Notes: a model not told the origin generated them from the letters alone. A DNA stretch of 64,000 nucleotides from Rothia sp. (in: high G+C Gram-positive bacteria) (GCF_030540545.1 NZ_JAUNVZ010000001.1:124001-188000), one strand, 5' to 3'. Positions 33,984-43,095 are shown, counted from the stretch's first letter. Program-made: numbers and translations.

Positions 33984-34047
33984 AGGTCGGGGTGCTTCGT
34001 CCGGGATGCACCGGTAAGTTTCACGTTTCCGTGAATATACATGACCT
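33984..34047 (-). ncRNA. Candidate cis-regulatory RNA (three-way junction)
   Basis: In minus-strand direction AGGTC (34047-34043) pairs with GACCT (33988-33984) and encloses two hairpins, TTCACG-GAAA-CGTGAA (34035-34020, a GNRA loop) and GGTGC/GCACC (34012-33991). The closing helix touches the TAAGGAG ribosome site of the small peptide. The shape suits a translational riboswitch or leader, but it matches no class I can name. Confidence 0.4.
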
Positions 34048-34237
34048 CTTCTTATAGCTGACTCTACTCCTTTGATGTGAGCGCCGCAACCAAAAATGCT
34101 TGAAATATCCAAAATAATCTGCCCATCAACCTCTCGCGGTAGATATTGAGGGTGTAGAAAAACGGGGCCCCATGCATCCTTAAGCTCAACACCACAGGAG
34201 AGAGAAAGAACGCAGGGAACCCCGCCGTATCTAAAAT

Positions 34238-34876
34238 CTATAGCTCGATAGAACCCGCAGAAAAACTATCCACCGGAACATCCAGGCGGGTTAGAGCGTC
34301 CACCAGCAGCACACGGGCAGCCTGCTCCTCATGCCATCGAGCACGCACCAGAGCACGGCTAACAGCCTGAGTGGTAATACCCAGAGCCTGGGCCACAGCC
34401 TTCTGCTGACCGCGCACACCCGGAATCAAGGGGGCAACTACGCGCTGCTCCGCCTCGGTACGATCGGCACACACGCGATACAGTAGACGAATATTGCCGC
34501 TCAAAGCATCCGAAAGGAAACGCTGAGCAGAAGAAATAGCAATACCTCGAGCCGGGGAACCCGTACGCGCCTGCTCCACCGCAAGACGCGAATACTCCAG
34601 GGCATCACCATCACACAGAGCAATACTCAAATCATCAAGAGCATCACCCGAGGCGGGAATATTTAGATGCCCCACGCCCACGCCAACCCAGAAACCATTG
34701 TCCGGGGCAGCCAGCAGAGCGGCATGAACCGCATCAGAGGCAGATTCAAAAGCACCCTGAAGCTCATCGGGGTACGTCTGCGTAAAAGGTACGCGCGGGT
34801 TCAAGGGGGAGAGAGCCTGTTGCAGCTTCTCCACAGAACCCGACGACGAACGTTGGATAAAGGTTAGAACGAACAC
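34238..34876 (-). CDS. SatD-like protein with C-terminal helix-turn-helix
   Basis: 212 residues if the GTG at 34876 is used; CATAAT lies 6 bases upstream of it (leaderless layout). A longer frame from 34957 has no signals. The middle resembles the SatD family: PDELQGAFESA, FWVGVGVGHLNIP, then CDGDALEYSRLAVEQAR. The family's usual N-terminal GD(I/V) motif is not evident. The C terminus has a clear helix-turn-helix, QQKAVAQALGITTQAVSRAL. Probable DNA-binding protein of unknown target. It lies next to the helicase on the same strand. Confidence 0.6.
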   Translation of the reverse strand: MFVLTFIQRSSSGSVEKLQQALSPLNPRVPFTQTYPDELQGAFESASDAVHAALLAAPDNGFWVGVGVGHLNIPASGDALDDLSIALCDGDALEYSRLAVEQARTGSPARGIAISSAQRFLSDALSGNIRLLYRVCADRTEAEQRVVAPLIPGVRGQQKAVAQALGITTQAVSRALVRARWHEEQAARVLLVDALTRLDVPVDSFSAGSIEL

Positions 34877-35050
34877 GTTCCTATTATGCCCTAAAACTTT
34901 CAAGCTACGGCATAACTTCAAAAGTGTACGCGCATAAAAATCACTATTCGCGCGCAAAGCACGCGTAAATGTGGCAGATATAACCCTGTATCATACAGTC
35001 ACAAAACTAAACAATGTATAAAAATGCACCTCACGAGGGTGAATCGAACC

Positions 35051-37675
35051 CTAGATGGAATCCAGACCCAAACCCACAAAACCACCCAGAGCACGCACCT
35101 CCTGGACACTCTGCGGCACACAGCGCTCCACAGAGGAGCCACACACCACATCCGTGCGCCACTGGCCGCGAGAAATAGCCACATTCAAACGATTGGGCGA
35201 GAGCAAAAAACTCGCACTACGACCGGCAAGCTGCGCATTAGACGCCGCCAAAGACACCAGAGTTATGGGAGCCTCCTGCCCCTGGAACTTATCCACCGTA
35301 CCCACACGAACACCCTGGCCATCATCAGTGAGCAGATTCGCCTGAATTAGAGCTGAACGAATCTGTTCTACCTGGGCTCCATAGGCGGCGACCACCACAA
35401 TATCCTCAGGTTCAAGCTCACGCGTGACGCCCTTTTCAGTCCATGACGAACCAATATACCCGGATGCCAACTCAACAATGCGCTCAGCCTCCAGGGCATT
35501 ACGCACCGAAGCGTGCTCATGATCCAGACGCACAATATTCAAACCCGGTTCAACAGCCCCACCCGAAGGCAGAGACAGGGCACGCTCAGCCGCCGCGGGA
35601 GCAGAAAGCAAACGACCCTCATACGACAGACGAGACACACTCGCGCAGAGCGCCGGGTGCATACGCCAGGACACACCCAAAAAATAACCATAGGCGGGAT
35701 CAAGCACCGGATTACCATCCGAGAGCCAACCCAGAGCCGACTCATTGACCGGAATATCGTGGCTTGCGGTCGACACCTGAGGCAGCTGCTGAGGATCACC
35801 CAGCAGCAACATGGAACGGCATGCACGCGCCACTGCCAGAGTATTCGCCAGGGCATACTGGCCCGCCTCATCAATCACCAGAAGATCCAGGCTCTGCTGC
35901 GCAAAGCGCTTCTCGGAACTAAAATCCCAGGCGGTACCGGCAAATACAAAACCCTCAGGAGCGTTAAGACACTCCTGAAGTTGAGTATCGCTCACCTCCC
36001 GCCAGAGGAAATTCGGAGTCTGCGATTTACCGCGACCACGCGCCGCCTGCTCGGGTGGCACACCGCGCTCCAAACAGGCAGAGAGCATATTCTCTACCAC
36101 CGCATGAGACTGCGCCACAATACCGATCTTCCAGCCCTGAGCAACCAGGCGCGCAATCACATGAGAACCCACAAAAGTCTTACCCGAACCGGGTGGGCCC
36201 TGCACCGCCACATAGGAAGAATCAAGGTTCTTCACCGCAGCGTAGAGAGCCTCAACCGCGGGTAGCTCGGCATCGCTAAAGTCCTCTACCGAGGGTAGGG
36301 AAGCGCCGCCGCGAAGGCGCGGAGGCTCACGGCGCACAATATCCTGAGCGGCACCCGGCAGCGCAGAGGGGAACGCCAAAGCGCTCTGCGTTGCGGTCTC
36401 TAAAATCGCCTCTTCCAAAGACTTCGTAGCAATAGGAATAGGGGGAGTGAGCGCAATGGGCAGCTGCTGATGCTGCTCCTCGGGCGCCAAGCCGGTCACG
36501 CCCTTTTCTTCCAGCAGGATATCCACCCTGCCGGAACCGTCCTGATGCTGATGAACCTCAAGTAGAGTGCCCTCCGGAATGCCCACCGAGAGCACCTGAC
36601 GAGGTGCGGGAATATCCGGATTATTATGCGAATAATAGGTGGCGTCTTTAAAAAGCTGCGAGGTGACATGCTCCGGCGCACTGACGGCAGGGTAGAGCAT
36701 ATATAGACCGTTATCAGCCGCCTTAAGAGTGCTGGATTCACCCATACGCGCGGTAATCGCCAGGATACGCGCGGGCTTGCGAGCCCTGGGCTTGGGCAGA
36801 TGCCAATCCTGCTCCACGGTCACAGAATCAAAAATCAGGGTGTCGCGCGAACCCTCCCAAACGGCGGGCTCATGGGAGAGACGATAAAAATGATCACGCC
36901 AAAATTGGGCGCGCTCGCGGCGATGATAATCCACCGCAGCAAGGTTCATGGCGTGCGCATACTCCACGCTAGTGGGGTAGTGATGCTCATTCTGCCAGGC
37001 TGTTTGCAGGGTTTTTAGGCTCTCCAGCAGGTGGGTGCGCTGCTCCAGGGCAGCAAGTTTATCTTCGTCCTCTTCCGGAGTCGGAGGCGGTACCGGGATA
37101 GACTCGCCCAGTTCGAGCACAATCTCGGAATCTTCCTCTTCACCGGTGATTTCTTCAGCCTGGGGTAGCTCGGTGGTGCCGTAGAGCATTTCGCAGGCGG
37201 GGCACTGGCGGCAGGTTATTAGCTGAGGCAGGCTTAGGAGCGCGCGGATATTCTCCGGTTCGCTCGCCTGTAGCTGCTCAATGGATTCTAAACGCTGCAG
37301 ATAGGAGGCAGCCAGTGCTTGGGGCGCCGAGATGGAAATATATTCACTTCCCTCGGTGCTCTGTGCGTTTTCTTCTCCTGGAATATAGCTTAAAAGAATA
37401 CCTGTTATGTTTGCGACGGGTGTGTGCTCGCTTAAAAGAACACTCCAGACACCGCCGCGAATCAGCGCCTGAACCGCAGACTCACCCGACTCCTGCTGCA
37501 CCTTCAGGTGATAATCTCCCGCCGCGAGAGCCGAAAAGATGCCGCTATCCATACTAGAGAGAATGTGCTCACGCCAGTTGGGCACGCTGCGCGCACCCAA
37601 CCAAAGCTCAGCCTCGCACACATTCGTATTCAGTAGGGCAGTGACCGAAAAATAAGGTACAGCAAGAGAATCCAT
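35051..37675 (-). CDS. SF1 (UPF1-like) helicase, nuclease-less TM0106-type
   Basis: 874 residues from ATG 37675 (CATACT 6 bases upstream; a GTG two codons earlier is possible). Helicase motifs lie in the C-terminal half: Walker A GPPGSGKT (about 492-499), LLVIDEAGQ, LLLGDPQQLPQV, SWRMHP, VGTVDKFQGQEA and NVAISRGQ. The N-terminal half has a cysteine cluster CRQCPAC (about 160) and an acidic stretch (about 180-210). Actinobacterial helicases of this sort usually start with a RecB-like (TM0106) nuclease; I see no D...DxK-type nuclease motif here, so the nuclease appears lost or highly diverged. Likely role in DNA or RNA unwinding for repair. Confidence 0.82.
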   Translation of the reverse strand: MDSLAVPYFSVTALLNTNVCEAELWLGARSVPNWREHILSSMDSGIFSALAAGDYHLKVQQESGESAVQALIRGGVWSVLLSEHTPVANITGILLSYIPGEENAQSTEGSEYISISAPQALAASYLQRLESIEQLQASEPENIRALLSLPQLITCRQCPACEMLYGTTELPQAEEITGEEEDSEIVLELGESIPVPPPTPEEDEDKLAALEQRTHLLESLKTLQTAWQNEHHYPTSVEYAHAMNLAAVDYHRRERAQFWRDHFYRLSHEPAVWEGSRDTLIFDSVTVEQDWHLPKPRARKPARILAITARMGESSTLKAADNGLYMLYPAVSAPEHVTSQLFKDATYYSHNNPDIPAPRQVLSVGIPEGTLLEVHQHQDGSGRVDILLEEKGVTGLAPEEQHQQLPIALTPPIPIATKSLEEAILETATQSALAFPSALPGAAQDIVRREPPRLRGGASLPSVEDFSDAELPAVEALYAAVKNLDSSYVAVQGPPGSGKTFVGSHVIARLVAQGWKIGIVAQSHAVVENMLSACLERGVPPEQAARGRGKSQTPNFLWREVSDTQLQECLNAPEGFVFAGTAWDFSSEKRFAQQSLDLLVIDEAGQYALANTLAVARACRSMLLLGDPQQLPQVSTASHDIPVNESALGWLSDGNPVLDPAYGYFLGVSWRMHPALCASVSRLSYEGRLLSAPAAAERALSLPSGGAVEPGLNIVRLDHEHASVRNALEAERIVELASGYIGSSWTEKGVTRELEPEDIVVVAAYGAQVEQIRSALIQANLLTDDGQGVRVGTVDKFQGQEAPITLVSLAASNAQLAGRSASFLLSPNRLNVAISRGQWRTDVVCGSSVERCVPQSVQEVRALGGFVGLGLDSI

Positions 37676-37728
37676 ATACACAGTATGCCCCAGAAAGAAG
37701 CTCTTTAATGTACGTGCAGGTACTCTTC

Positions 37729-37751
37729 GAAAACTTGCCTTTAGACGGGCT
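37729..37751. repeat. 23-bp element, copy 2
   Basis: 20 of 23 bases match the element at 4226-4248. Lies between the helicase and dacB genes. Confidence 0.5.
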
Positions 37752-37764
37752 GAGCAGAAACGCC

Positions 37765-39186
37765 CTAGGCGCTCGGGCTCGCCGGCTCACTTGCAGTAGC
37801 AGACGCCGCGACAACGGGCTCTTTGGCCGAATTCGGCGCACGACCGGCAATAAGCGCCGCGCACTGATCCTCAAGACCGCGAACCGTCACCAGAGTGTCA
37901 TAATCCGCCGGGAAATTACAGAAAATCACGAAAACACGGCGCTGACCCTCGGGAGTCACAGCCCACCCCGCCAACGACGCCGCACTATATAAAGTGCCCG
38001 TTTTCGCCCACACCTGCGAGCGAGCCCCGCGGCTCTCGGCACTGTCAAAACGATCAAGAAGAGTGCCCGACACACCCGCCAGAGGGAAGAAAGCCGGCAT
38101 GGACTCAGCGATCTTCTGTTCCGGGTGATTGAGCAGAGCGCGCAGAACCGCTGCAGTGGTTACGGCACTGAGGCGATCGGCGGGCGCAAGACCGCACACA
38201 TCCGCCTGAATTAGACCGGTCAGGGGGATAGACAGGCGGGTCAGTTCGTCACGAACCCAACGCTGAGCTGCCTCGGCACTACCCTCGCCGATAGCCTGTC
38301 GAGCTGCACAGCGAGCGAGCACTTCCGCCAGGGCATTATCGGAGCTGAGCATCATCAGCTGAGCCTGCTCGGAGACGGGGGCAGATTCTACTGATGCCAG
38401 TAGCTGAGCGTTTTCGGGAGTGGTGGCTGCCCCGGCGGCTTTAAAGGAATATCCGTTCTCTTTACCCTGTTCATTGAGCACAGCCAATACGCGATCATAA
38501 ACCACCTGAGCGGCATTTTCCGGGCGCTCACTCTCCTCCCCACCGGGCACACGATGGGAATTAAACGCCACAGGATATAGCGCGCAGATCTGACCCGAGG
38601 CAATATCCCCCTCCTCCCACCCGGGATTTAGGTTCGCGCCGCTAAAAAGCGAGACATCCAGATGCAGAGTGTATTCACCCGCAGGAGCCTGCGCAGCCTT
38701 CAACTTGCGGCACGCCGCAGCAGCAAGAGTCTGCACACCCGCACGACCATTAACCGCCTGAGGATTGGACTCGCCGGGAGAGAGTAGAGAATCGCCACCC
38801 GCCACCATATAGAGCGCACGATCCGTATAGCGCAGGGACGTCTTCAAGGTCGAAGAATACAGAGGGGAATGGCTTAGCGCCAGCAGAGTCAGAACCTTCA
38901 TGACCGAGGCGGGAGCAAATGCCTGATTCTTGCTCAGCCCGTAGATTTCGTCCCCACCCTCACTGAGCACCAGCACAGAACGATCCTTAGGCATAAGCGC
39001 CAAGGTCTCGTTCAAGGAGCTCTTCAACGCAGGATACAGCTCCTGCACAGAAGAAGGCGACGGGGAAGCGCTCACGCTCGGGGTTGCCTCCGGCTGCGGT
39101 GCCGGAGAAGAAGCGCACGCCGCCAAAGCCAGGGGTGCGGAGAACAAAAAAGTACGGCGCGAGAGTGAGGGGGAGGAAAAACGCAT
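37765..39186 (-). CDS. dacB: D-alanyl-D-alanine carboxypeptidase, PBP4 (S13) family
   Basis: 473 residues from the ATG at 39186; TATGCT stands 6 bases upstream (leaderless), while an in-frame start at 39264 would overlap the ppa promoter. The N terminus is a Tat-like lipoprotein signal: SRRTFLF and lipobox LAAC (about C24). Penicillin-binding motifs are complete: SxxK in ASVMK, SxN in SSDN, and KTG in WAKTGTLY. It trims or cross-links-cuts peptidoglycan peptides on the outer membrane face. Divergent from ppa, as in mycobacteria. Confidence 0.92.
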   Translation of the reverse strand: MRFSSPSLSRRTFLFSAPLALAACASSPAPQPEATPSVSASPSPSSVQELYPALKSSLNETLALMPKDRSVLVLSEGGDEIYGLSKNQAFAPASVMKVLTLLALSHSPLYSSTLKTSLRYTDRALYMVAGGDSLLSPGESNPQAVNGRAGVQTLAAAACRKLKAAQAPAGEYTLHLDVSLFSGANLNPGWEEGDIASGQICALYPVAFNSHRVPGGEESERPENAAQVVYDRVLAVLNEQGKENGYSFKAAGAATTPENAQLLASVESAPVSEQAQLMMLSSDNALAEVLARCAARQAIGEGSAEAAQRWVRDELTRLSIPLTGLIQADVCGLAPADRLSAVTTAAVLRALLNHPEQKIAESMPAFFPLAGVSGTLLDRFDSAESRGARSQVWAKTGTLYSAASLAGWAVTPEGQRRVFVIFCNFPADYDTLVTVRGLEDQCAALIAGRAPNSAKEPVVAASATASEPASPSA

Positions 39187-39281
39187 TCTTAAAGCATAGC
39201 CCGAGCTCACCGCCAGACTAAACACGCTACAATAATCAAGAAACGGCGCAAAACGCGCCCCCAAGTAAGAAAGAGGTTCCC

Positions 39282-39767
39282 ATGGAACTGGACGTCACCA
39301 TTGAAATCCCCGCAGGTTCCCGCGTTAAGTACGAGGTAGACCACGAGACCGGCCGCCTGCGCCTGGACCGCGTGCTGTTCACCTCCATGCAGTACCCCAC
39401 CGCATACGGCTACTTCGAGAACACCCTGGGCGAAGACGGCGACCCGCTGGACGCAATGGTCATGCTCGACGTTGACGTAATCCCCGGCGTGATCGTTGAG
39501 GCTCGCCCCATTGCAGTATTCAACATGACCGACGAGGCAGGCGGCGACGCGAAGGTACTGTGCGTACCCGCTGACAAGCGCTACGACCACATCAAGTCCC
39601 TGGCTGATGTCCCCGAGCAGCTCAAGGCTGAGATCCAGCACTTCTTCGAGCGCTACAAGGACCTGGAGCCCAACAAGTGGGTTAAGGGCGAGGGCTGGGA
39701 AGACCTGGCAGCAGCAGAGAAGATGGTTCAGGAAGCTATCGAGCGTTTCGCAGCTGAAGGCCACTAA
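39282..39767 (+). CDS. ppa: Inorganic pyrophosphatase (family I)
   Basis: 161 residues, matching the actinobacterial hexameric enzyme. Metal-binding signature [10 protein letters not shown] (about 66-75), the [15 protein letters not shown] start region and [14 protein letters not shown] near the end. AAGAAAGAGG precedes the ATG. It hydrolyses pyrophosphate in the cytosol, driving biosynthesis. Single-gene unit with a strong hairpin behind it. Confidence 0.97.
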   Translation: MELDVTIEIPAGSRVKYEVDHETGRLRLDRVLFTSMQYPTAYGYFENTLGEDGDPLDAMVMLDVDVIPGVIVEARPIAVFNMTDEAGGDAKVLCVPADKRYDHIKSLADVPEQLKAEIQHFFERYKDLEPNKWVKGEGWEDLAAAEKMVQEAIERFAAEGH

Positions 39768-39798
39768 TTTCTGGGCATGTAGCTAATACACGCTAGTA

Positions 39799-39841
39799 CA
39801 AGGGCTTGGACACTCCATACACGGAGCGTCCAAGCCCTTGT
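39799..39841. terminator. Terminator of ppa
   Basis: Long arms ACAAGGGCTTGGAC and complement with inner CTCC/GGAG, one mismatch. Confidence 0.88.
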
Positions 39842-40041
39842 GCTTTATTATGCGCATCTAAAATCCGAAGAATACTTCGGAAATACTGCTTGGGAAGGTA
39901 ATAAAAAGGGGTAAAAGATAGGAATCCAAAGGATAGTTCGGAAAAGTTTAGGGCTCTCCGGAAGATAACCGGCAGCTCCCAGGTCGGGAATATACGCCCC
40001 GAATACATCACCTCAAGAGCCCCATGACATAGACTTAGACT
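39842..40041. other. Purine-rich intergenic stretch
   Basis: Contains the palindrome TCCGAAGAATACTTCGGA (39864-39881) and a long AAGG-rich run on the plus strand, then a promoter with TAGACT (40030-40035) 6 bases before the metalloprotease ATG. No coding frame. Confidence 0.4.
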
Positions 40042-41169
40042 ATGAGCACCCTAGCTGAGCGCATCATTAACCCCGAAAAAATCGCCCGCACCGTATCCCT
40101 CATCGCACCCGCGGGCTCCCGATTTACCCGCCGCACCCGCGAACGCGAAATGCAGGCAGCCATCGCCTCCATCCGCAAGGCGGCAGAGACCTCCGTAGAA
40201 CACGTCTATGCAATCACTGGGCTTGAAGCCGCCCACAACCTCCGAGACTCCCAGGTGCTCGTTATCGACCGCGCCACCTGGGCAAAAGCCAACGCCCAAG
40301 CATTCCGTATTATGGCAGCGCCCTTTATTGAGCCGCTCTTTGCCAGCCTGGAATCCAAAAATCCCAAGTCCATCCCCCTGGCATCCAGTATCGTCTCGGC
40401 TGAAATTGGTGCGGTGCTCTCATATCTTTCCACCGCAGTGCTGGGACAATACGACCCCTATGCTGCACTGGCGGGGTACGGGCCTGCCGGCGGGCGCCTC
40501 ATGTTGGTCGCTCCCAATATTGTGAGCCTGGAAAAAGAGCTCAATTTAGAGCCCGAAGACTTCTACCTGTGGGTGTGCCTGCACGAGCAAACCCACCGCG
40601 TGCAATTTGCCGCCGCGCCCTGGCTACGTGAGCATTTTCTGAGCCTGATTTCTCACATGGGTGAGCACACCGCAGCCAATATTGAGGTATCTAAACTCGG
40701 AGGTCTCGGTCGCAGCTTGAACTCCGATAGTGAGAGTGACTCTTCTATCGCCCAGCCCACCGAGGAAATTCGCCGGATCGGCGCCGAACTCAACGCCGTC
40801 ATGAGCCTGTTGGAAGGCCACGCCAATGTGGTCATGGACGCCATTGACGCCTCCATTGTTCCCAGCGTAAAAACCATTCGCCAGCGCTTTGACCGCCGCA
40901 GCAGCATTCAGAAAATTGTGCGCCGAGCCCTCAATAAGCTACTGGGCATGGAAAAGAAACTCGCACAATATAAAAACGGTCAGAAATTCGTACAGCATAT
41001 CGTGGACCAGCGAGGCATGGAGGAATTCAACCGCGTTTGGGAACGCGCAGAAAACCTACCCAGCGAGGCAGAAATTCACGACCCCGACGCCTGGATCGCG
41101 CGCGTGCTCGAGAGCAAAGCTAGCGAATCCAGCGCAGCACTCAACCCGGCAGAGCAGAAGAAAGACTAA
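40042..41169 (+). CDS. Zinc-dependent metalloprotease, DUF2342 family
   Basis: 375 residues. The zincin signature HEQTHRVQF (about 180) lies in WVCLHEQTHRVQFAAAPWL, followed by the downstream helix with LLEGHANVVMD, the third-ligand region of this family. Mycobacterial relatives lie in the same place beside tilS and hpt. The role is unknown; a cytosolic protein without signal peptide. TAGACT at 40030-40035 gives a leaderless start. The stop is 2 bases before the tilS ATG. Confidence 0.88.
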   Translation: MSTLAERIINPEKIARTVSLIAPAGSRFTRRTREREMQAAIASIRKAAETSVEHVYAITGLEAAHNLRDSQVLVIDRATWAKANAQAFRIMAAPFIEPLFASLESKNPKSIPLASSIVSAEIGAVLSYLSTAVLGQYDPYAALAGYGPAGGRLMLVAPNIVSLEKELNLEPEDFYLWVCLHEQTHRVQFAAAPWLREHFLSLISHMGEHTAANIEVSKLGGLGRSLNSDSESDSSIAQPTEEIRRIGAELNAVMSLLEGHANVVMDAIDASIVPSVKTIRQRFDRRSSIQKIVRRALNKLLGMEKKLAQYKNGQKFVQHIVDQRGMEEFNRVWERAENLPSEAEIHDPDAWIARVLESKASESSAALNPAEQKKD

Positions 41170-41171
41170 CA

Positions 41172-42341
41172 ATGCAAGAAGCACGAGAAGGCCGCCTGCA
41201 CCCCGCCGTAGGACGCGCCCGCCAGCTCACAGCGCGCCTGCTCACCGAGCACTTCGGCAAAGACAGCGTGCAGCCCACCGGCCGTACCCGTCGCGCCTGC
41301 GTACGAGAGGCGAGTGAACTGCCCCTGCTGCTAGTTGCCTGCTCCGGCGGCCCCGACTCCCTAGCATTGGCAAGTATCGCAGCCCATTTTGCGCGCCGAG
41401 GCGATATGCGCGTGGGCGCTGTGATCGTTGACCACCAGCTGCAGGAAGGCAGCGGGCAGGTTGCCGAAGAAACTGCTCAAACCCTGCGATCCATGGGGCT
41501 TGCTCCGGTCGTGATTGAGCGCGCCACCGTGAACGATACCCGTCTGGGACCCGAAATGGCGGCGCGCAACGCCCGCTATGAAGTTTTTACCCGCGTGGCG
41601 CATCAGCTTGGCGCTCACGCTATTCTGCTCGGCCATACCCGCAATGACCAAGCGGAAACCGTACTGCTGGGTCTCTCTCGCGGCTCGGGCACCCGATCCC
41701 TTGCCGGCATGCCTACTCATAAAGAGGAACAGGGTGTAACCTATCTGCGCCCCCTGCTGGATATGAGCCGGGATGAGATAGAGGATATTTGTGCCGCCGA
41801 GGCCCTGACGCCCTGGATCGACCCAACCAACGCCGATACAAGCCTTATGCGCTCGCGGGTACGCCATGAGATTCTGCCCTTTTTGCAGGAGCATTTGGGT
41901 GGGGATATTATGCGCGCCCTGGCTCAAACCGCCACGATTGTGGGCGCCGATAGCGAGTATTTGAGTCAGCAGGCTCAGCTGGCTTTTGAGGCGGTTCAGC
42001 GAGTGCCGGTTGACCCGCAGGATTTCTCTATTGCATCTCTGCAACCCGCTACTAGCTTCTGCGCCCTAGATCGTGTGGCGCTCATGGAGCTACCCCGTGC
42101 CCTGCGCAGCCGCGTATTGGCACTGGCGGTGGCGGCTGCAGAGGGCGTTTCAGTGAATTTTGAGCGTCTGCGCGCTCTGGAGGATTTCGCCTCCGAGCAC
42201 TCAATTGCAGGCCCGGTGCAGATGCCCGGTAAGGTGAGTGCCTACCGCCGTCGCCGTGTGCCGGTAGCCGGTGCCGGTGAGCAAAATAGGCGCGCCGATC
42301 TGCTGATTTTGCTCTCCACTCGTGCAGCTGCCGGCTCGTGA
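41172..42341 (+). CDS. tilS: tRNA(Ile)-lysidine synthase
   Basis: 389 residues. The N-type ATP pyrophosphatase motif SGGPDSLAL sits at 58-66, unusually after a 50-residue extension, and LGHTRNDQAETVLLGLSRGSGTRSLAGM follows. WIDPTNAD and RSRVRHEILPFL complete the family pattern. It converts C34 of the minor tRNA-Ile to lysidine, essential for decoding AUA. Two bases separate it from the metalloprotease gene, so it is cotranscribed. Confidence 0.94.
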   Translation: MQEAREGRLHPAVGRARQLTARLLTEHFGKDSVQPTGRTRRACVREASELPLLLVACSGGPDSLALASIAAHFARRGDMRVGAVIVDHQLQEGSGQVAEETAQTLRSMGLAPVVIERATVNDTRLGPEMAARNARYEVFTRVAHQLGAHAILLGHTRNDQAETVLLGLSRGSGTRSLAGMPTHKEEQGVTYLRPLLDMSRDEIEDICAAEALTPWIDPTNADTSLMRSRVRHEILPFLQEHLGGDIMRALAQTATIVGADSEYLSQQAQLAFEAVQRVPVDPQDFSIASLQPATSFCALDRVALMELPRALRSRVLALAVAAAEGVSVNFERLRALEDFASEHSIAGPVQMPGKVSAYRRRRVPVAGAGEQNRRADLLILLSTRAAAGS

Positions 42342-42439
42342 TAGCATCCGCCGGGTAAAAGTCACATATTTTATTCGGCTCTGGGGCGCTTGCGGGGATG
42401 CTTGCACAGCGGAATTAAGTCATACTTAAGGTACAGATA

Positions 42440-42574
42440 ATGCAAAGACGTACCGCGCGGCATGAAGCGCGGTCACGGTCGGCAGCACTCTTCCCGCACG
42501 CGCGGGGAGTTACGCCGTCCCTCGAGAGAAGAAAGTACTTGTTGTGCAGGCAAAAGATGTACAGGACGATCTGA
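42440..42574 (+). CDS. Possible arginine-rich upstream ORF overlapping hpt start
   Basis: 44 codons in another frame, start MQRRTARHEARSR. TAAGGT (42427-42432) ends 7 bases before this ATG, the layout of leaderless genes in this window. The frame runs 31 bases into hpt, so ribosomes ending here would pass the hpt start. May be real translational control or chance. Confidence 0.3.
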   Translation: MQRRTARHEARSRSAALFPHARGVTPSLERRKYLLCRQKMYRTI

Positions 42575-43095
42575 AGAACGTCCTCTTCACCAAGGAAGAA
42601 ATCCAGGCAAAGATTGATGAGCTGGCAGCTCAGATTGACGCCGACTACGAGGGCAAGGACGTGCTGCTGGTGGGCGTGCTCAAGGGTGCGATCATGGTGG
42701 TTGCTGACCTCTCCCGTGCGCTGAAGAACCACTACACCATGGACTGGATGGCTGTGTCCTCCTACGGCTCCGGCACCAAGTCCTCCGGCGTGGTGCGTAT
42801 CCTCAAGGACCTGGACACCGATTTGACCGGTCGCGATGTGCTGATCGTTGAGGACATTATTGACTCCGGTCTGACCCTGGCATGGCTCAAGCAGAACCTG
42901 GCATCTCGTGGTGCAGCATCGGTTGAGATTTGCGCTCTGCTGCGCAAGCCCGCCGTGGTCAAGACCGATATTGACGTGAAGTACATCGGTTGGGATATTG
43001 ACCCCGAGTTCGTGGTGGGTTACGGCCTGGACTTCGCTGAGAAGTACCGCAACCTGGATTGCATCGCGACCCTGCACCCGCACGTGTACTCCTAA
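42544..43095 (+). CDS. hpt: Hypoxanthine phosphoribosyltransferase
   Basis: 183 residues. Type I PRTase fold with the PRPP loop VLIVEDIIDSGLTL (about 98-111), the substrate loop VSSYGSGTKSSG and the VGYGLDFAEKYRNL C-terminal motif. It salvages hypoxanthine and guanine to IMP and GMP. The start is a GTG; AGAGAAGAAAG upstream may serve as ribosome site. It lies between tilS and ftsH as in many Gram-positive bacteria. Confidence 0.95.
   Translation: MQAKDVQDDLKNVLFTKEEIQAKIDELAAQIDADYEGKDVLLVGVLKGAIMVVADLSRALKNHYTMDWMAVSSYGSGTKSSGVVRILKDLDTDLTGRDVLIVEDIIDSGLTLAWLKQNLASRGAASVEICALLRKPAVVKTDIDVKYIGWDIDPEFVVGYGLDFAEKYRNLDCIATLHPHVYS

Noticed and set aside
34020-34035. TTCACG...CGTGAA as a second parS site.
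   Set aside because: It differs from parS by an inserted TTTC/GAAA in the centre; ParB would not be expected to bind.
33984-34047. The start GGTCATG and closing helix recall the SAM-IV/SAM-I riboswitch family.
   Set aside because: The conserved core, kink-turn and pseudoknot of those classes are missing, and the element is too short. Kept only as an unclassified RNA candidate.
35025-35055. On the minus strand, AGGGTTCGATTCACCCT just at the end of the helicase gene looks like a tRNA T-arm.
   Set aside because: No matching acceptor stem, anticodon arm or D-arm is present upstream, where helicase coding sequence continues to its stop. Probably a small hairpin at the gene end.
41172-41345. The 50-residue N-terminal extension of TilS as a separate small gene.
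   Set aside because: It is in frame, has no stop before the SGGPDS motif, and the upstream gene ends 2 bases before this ATG.
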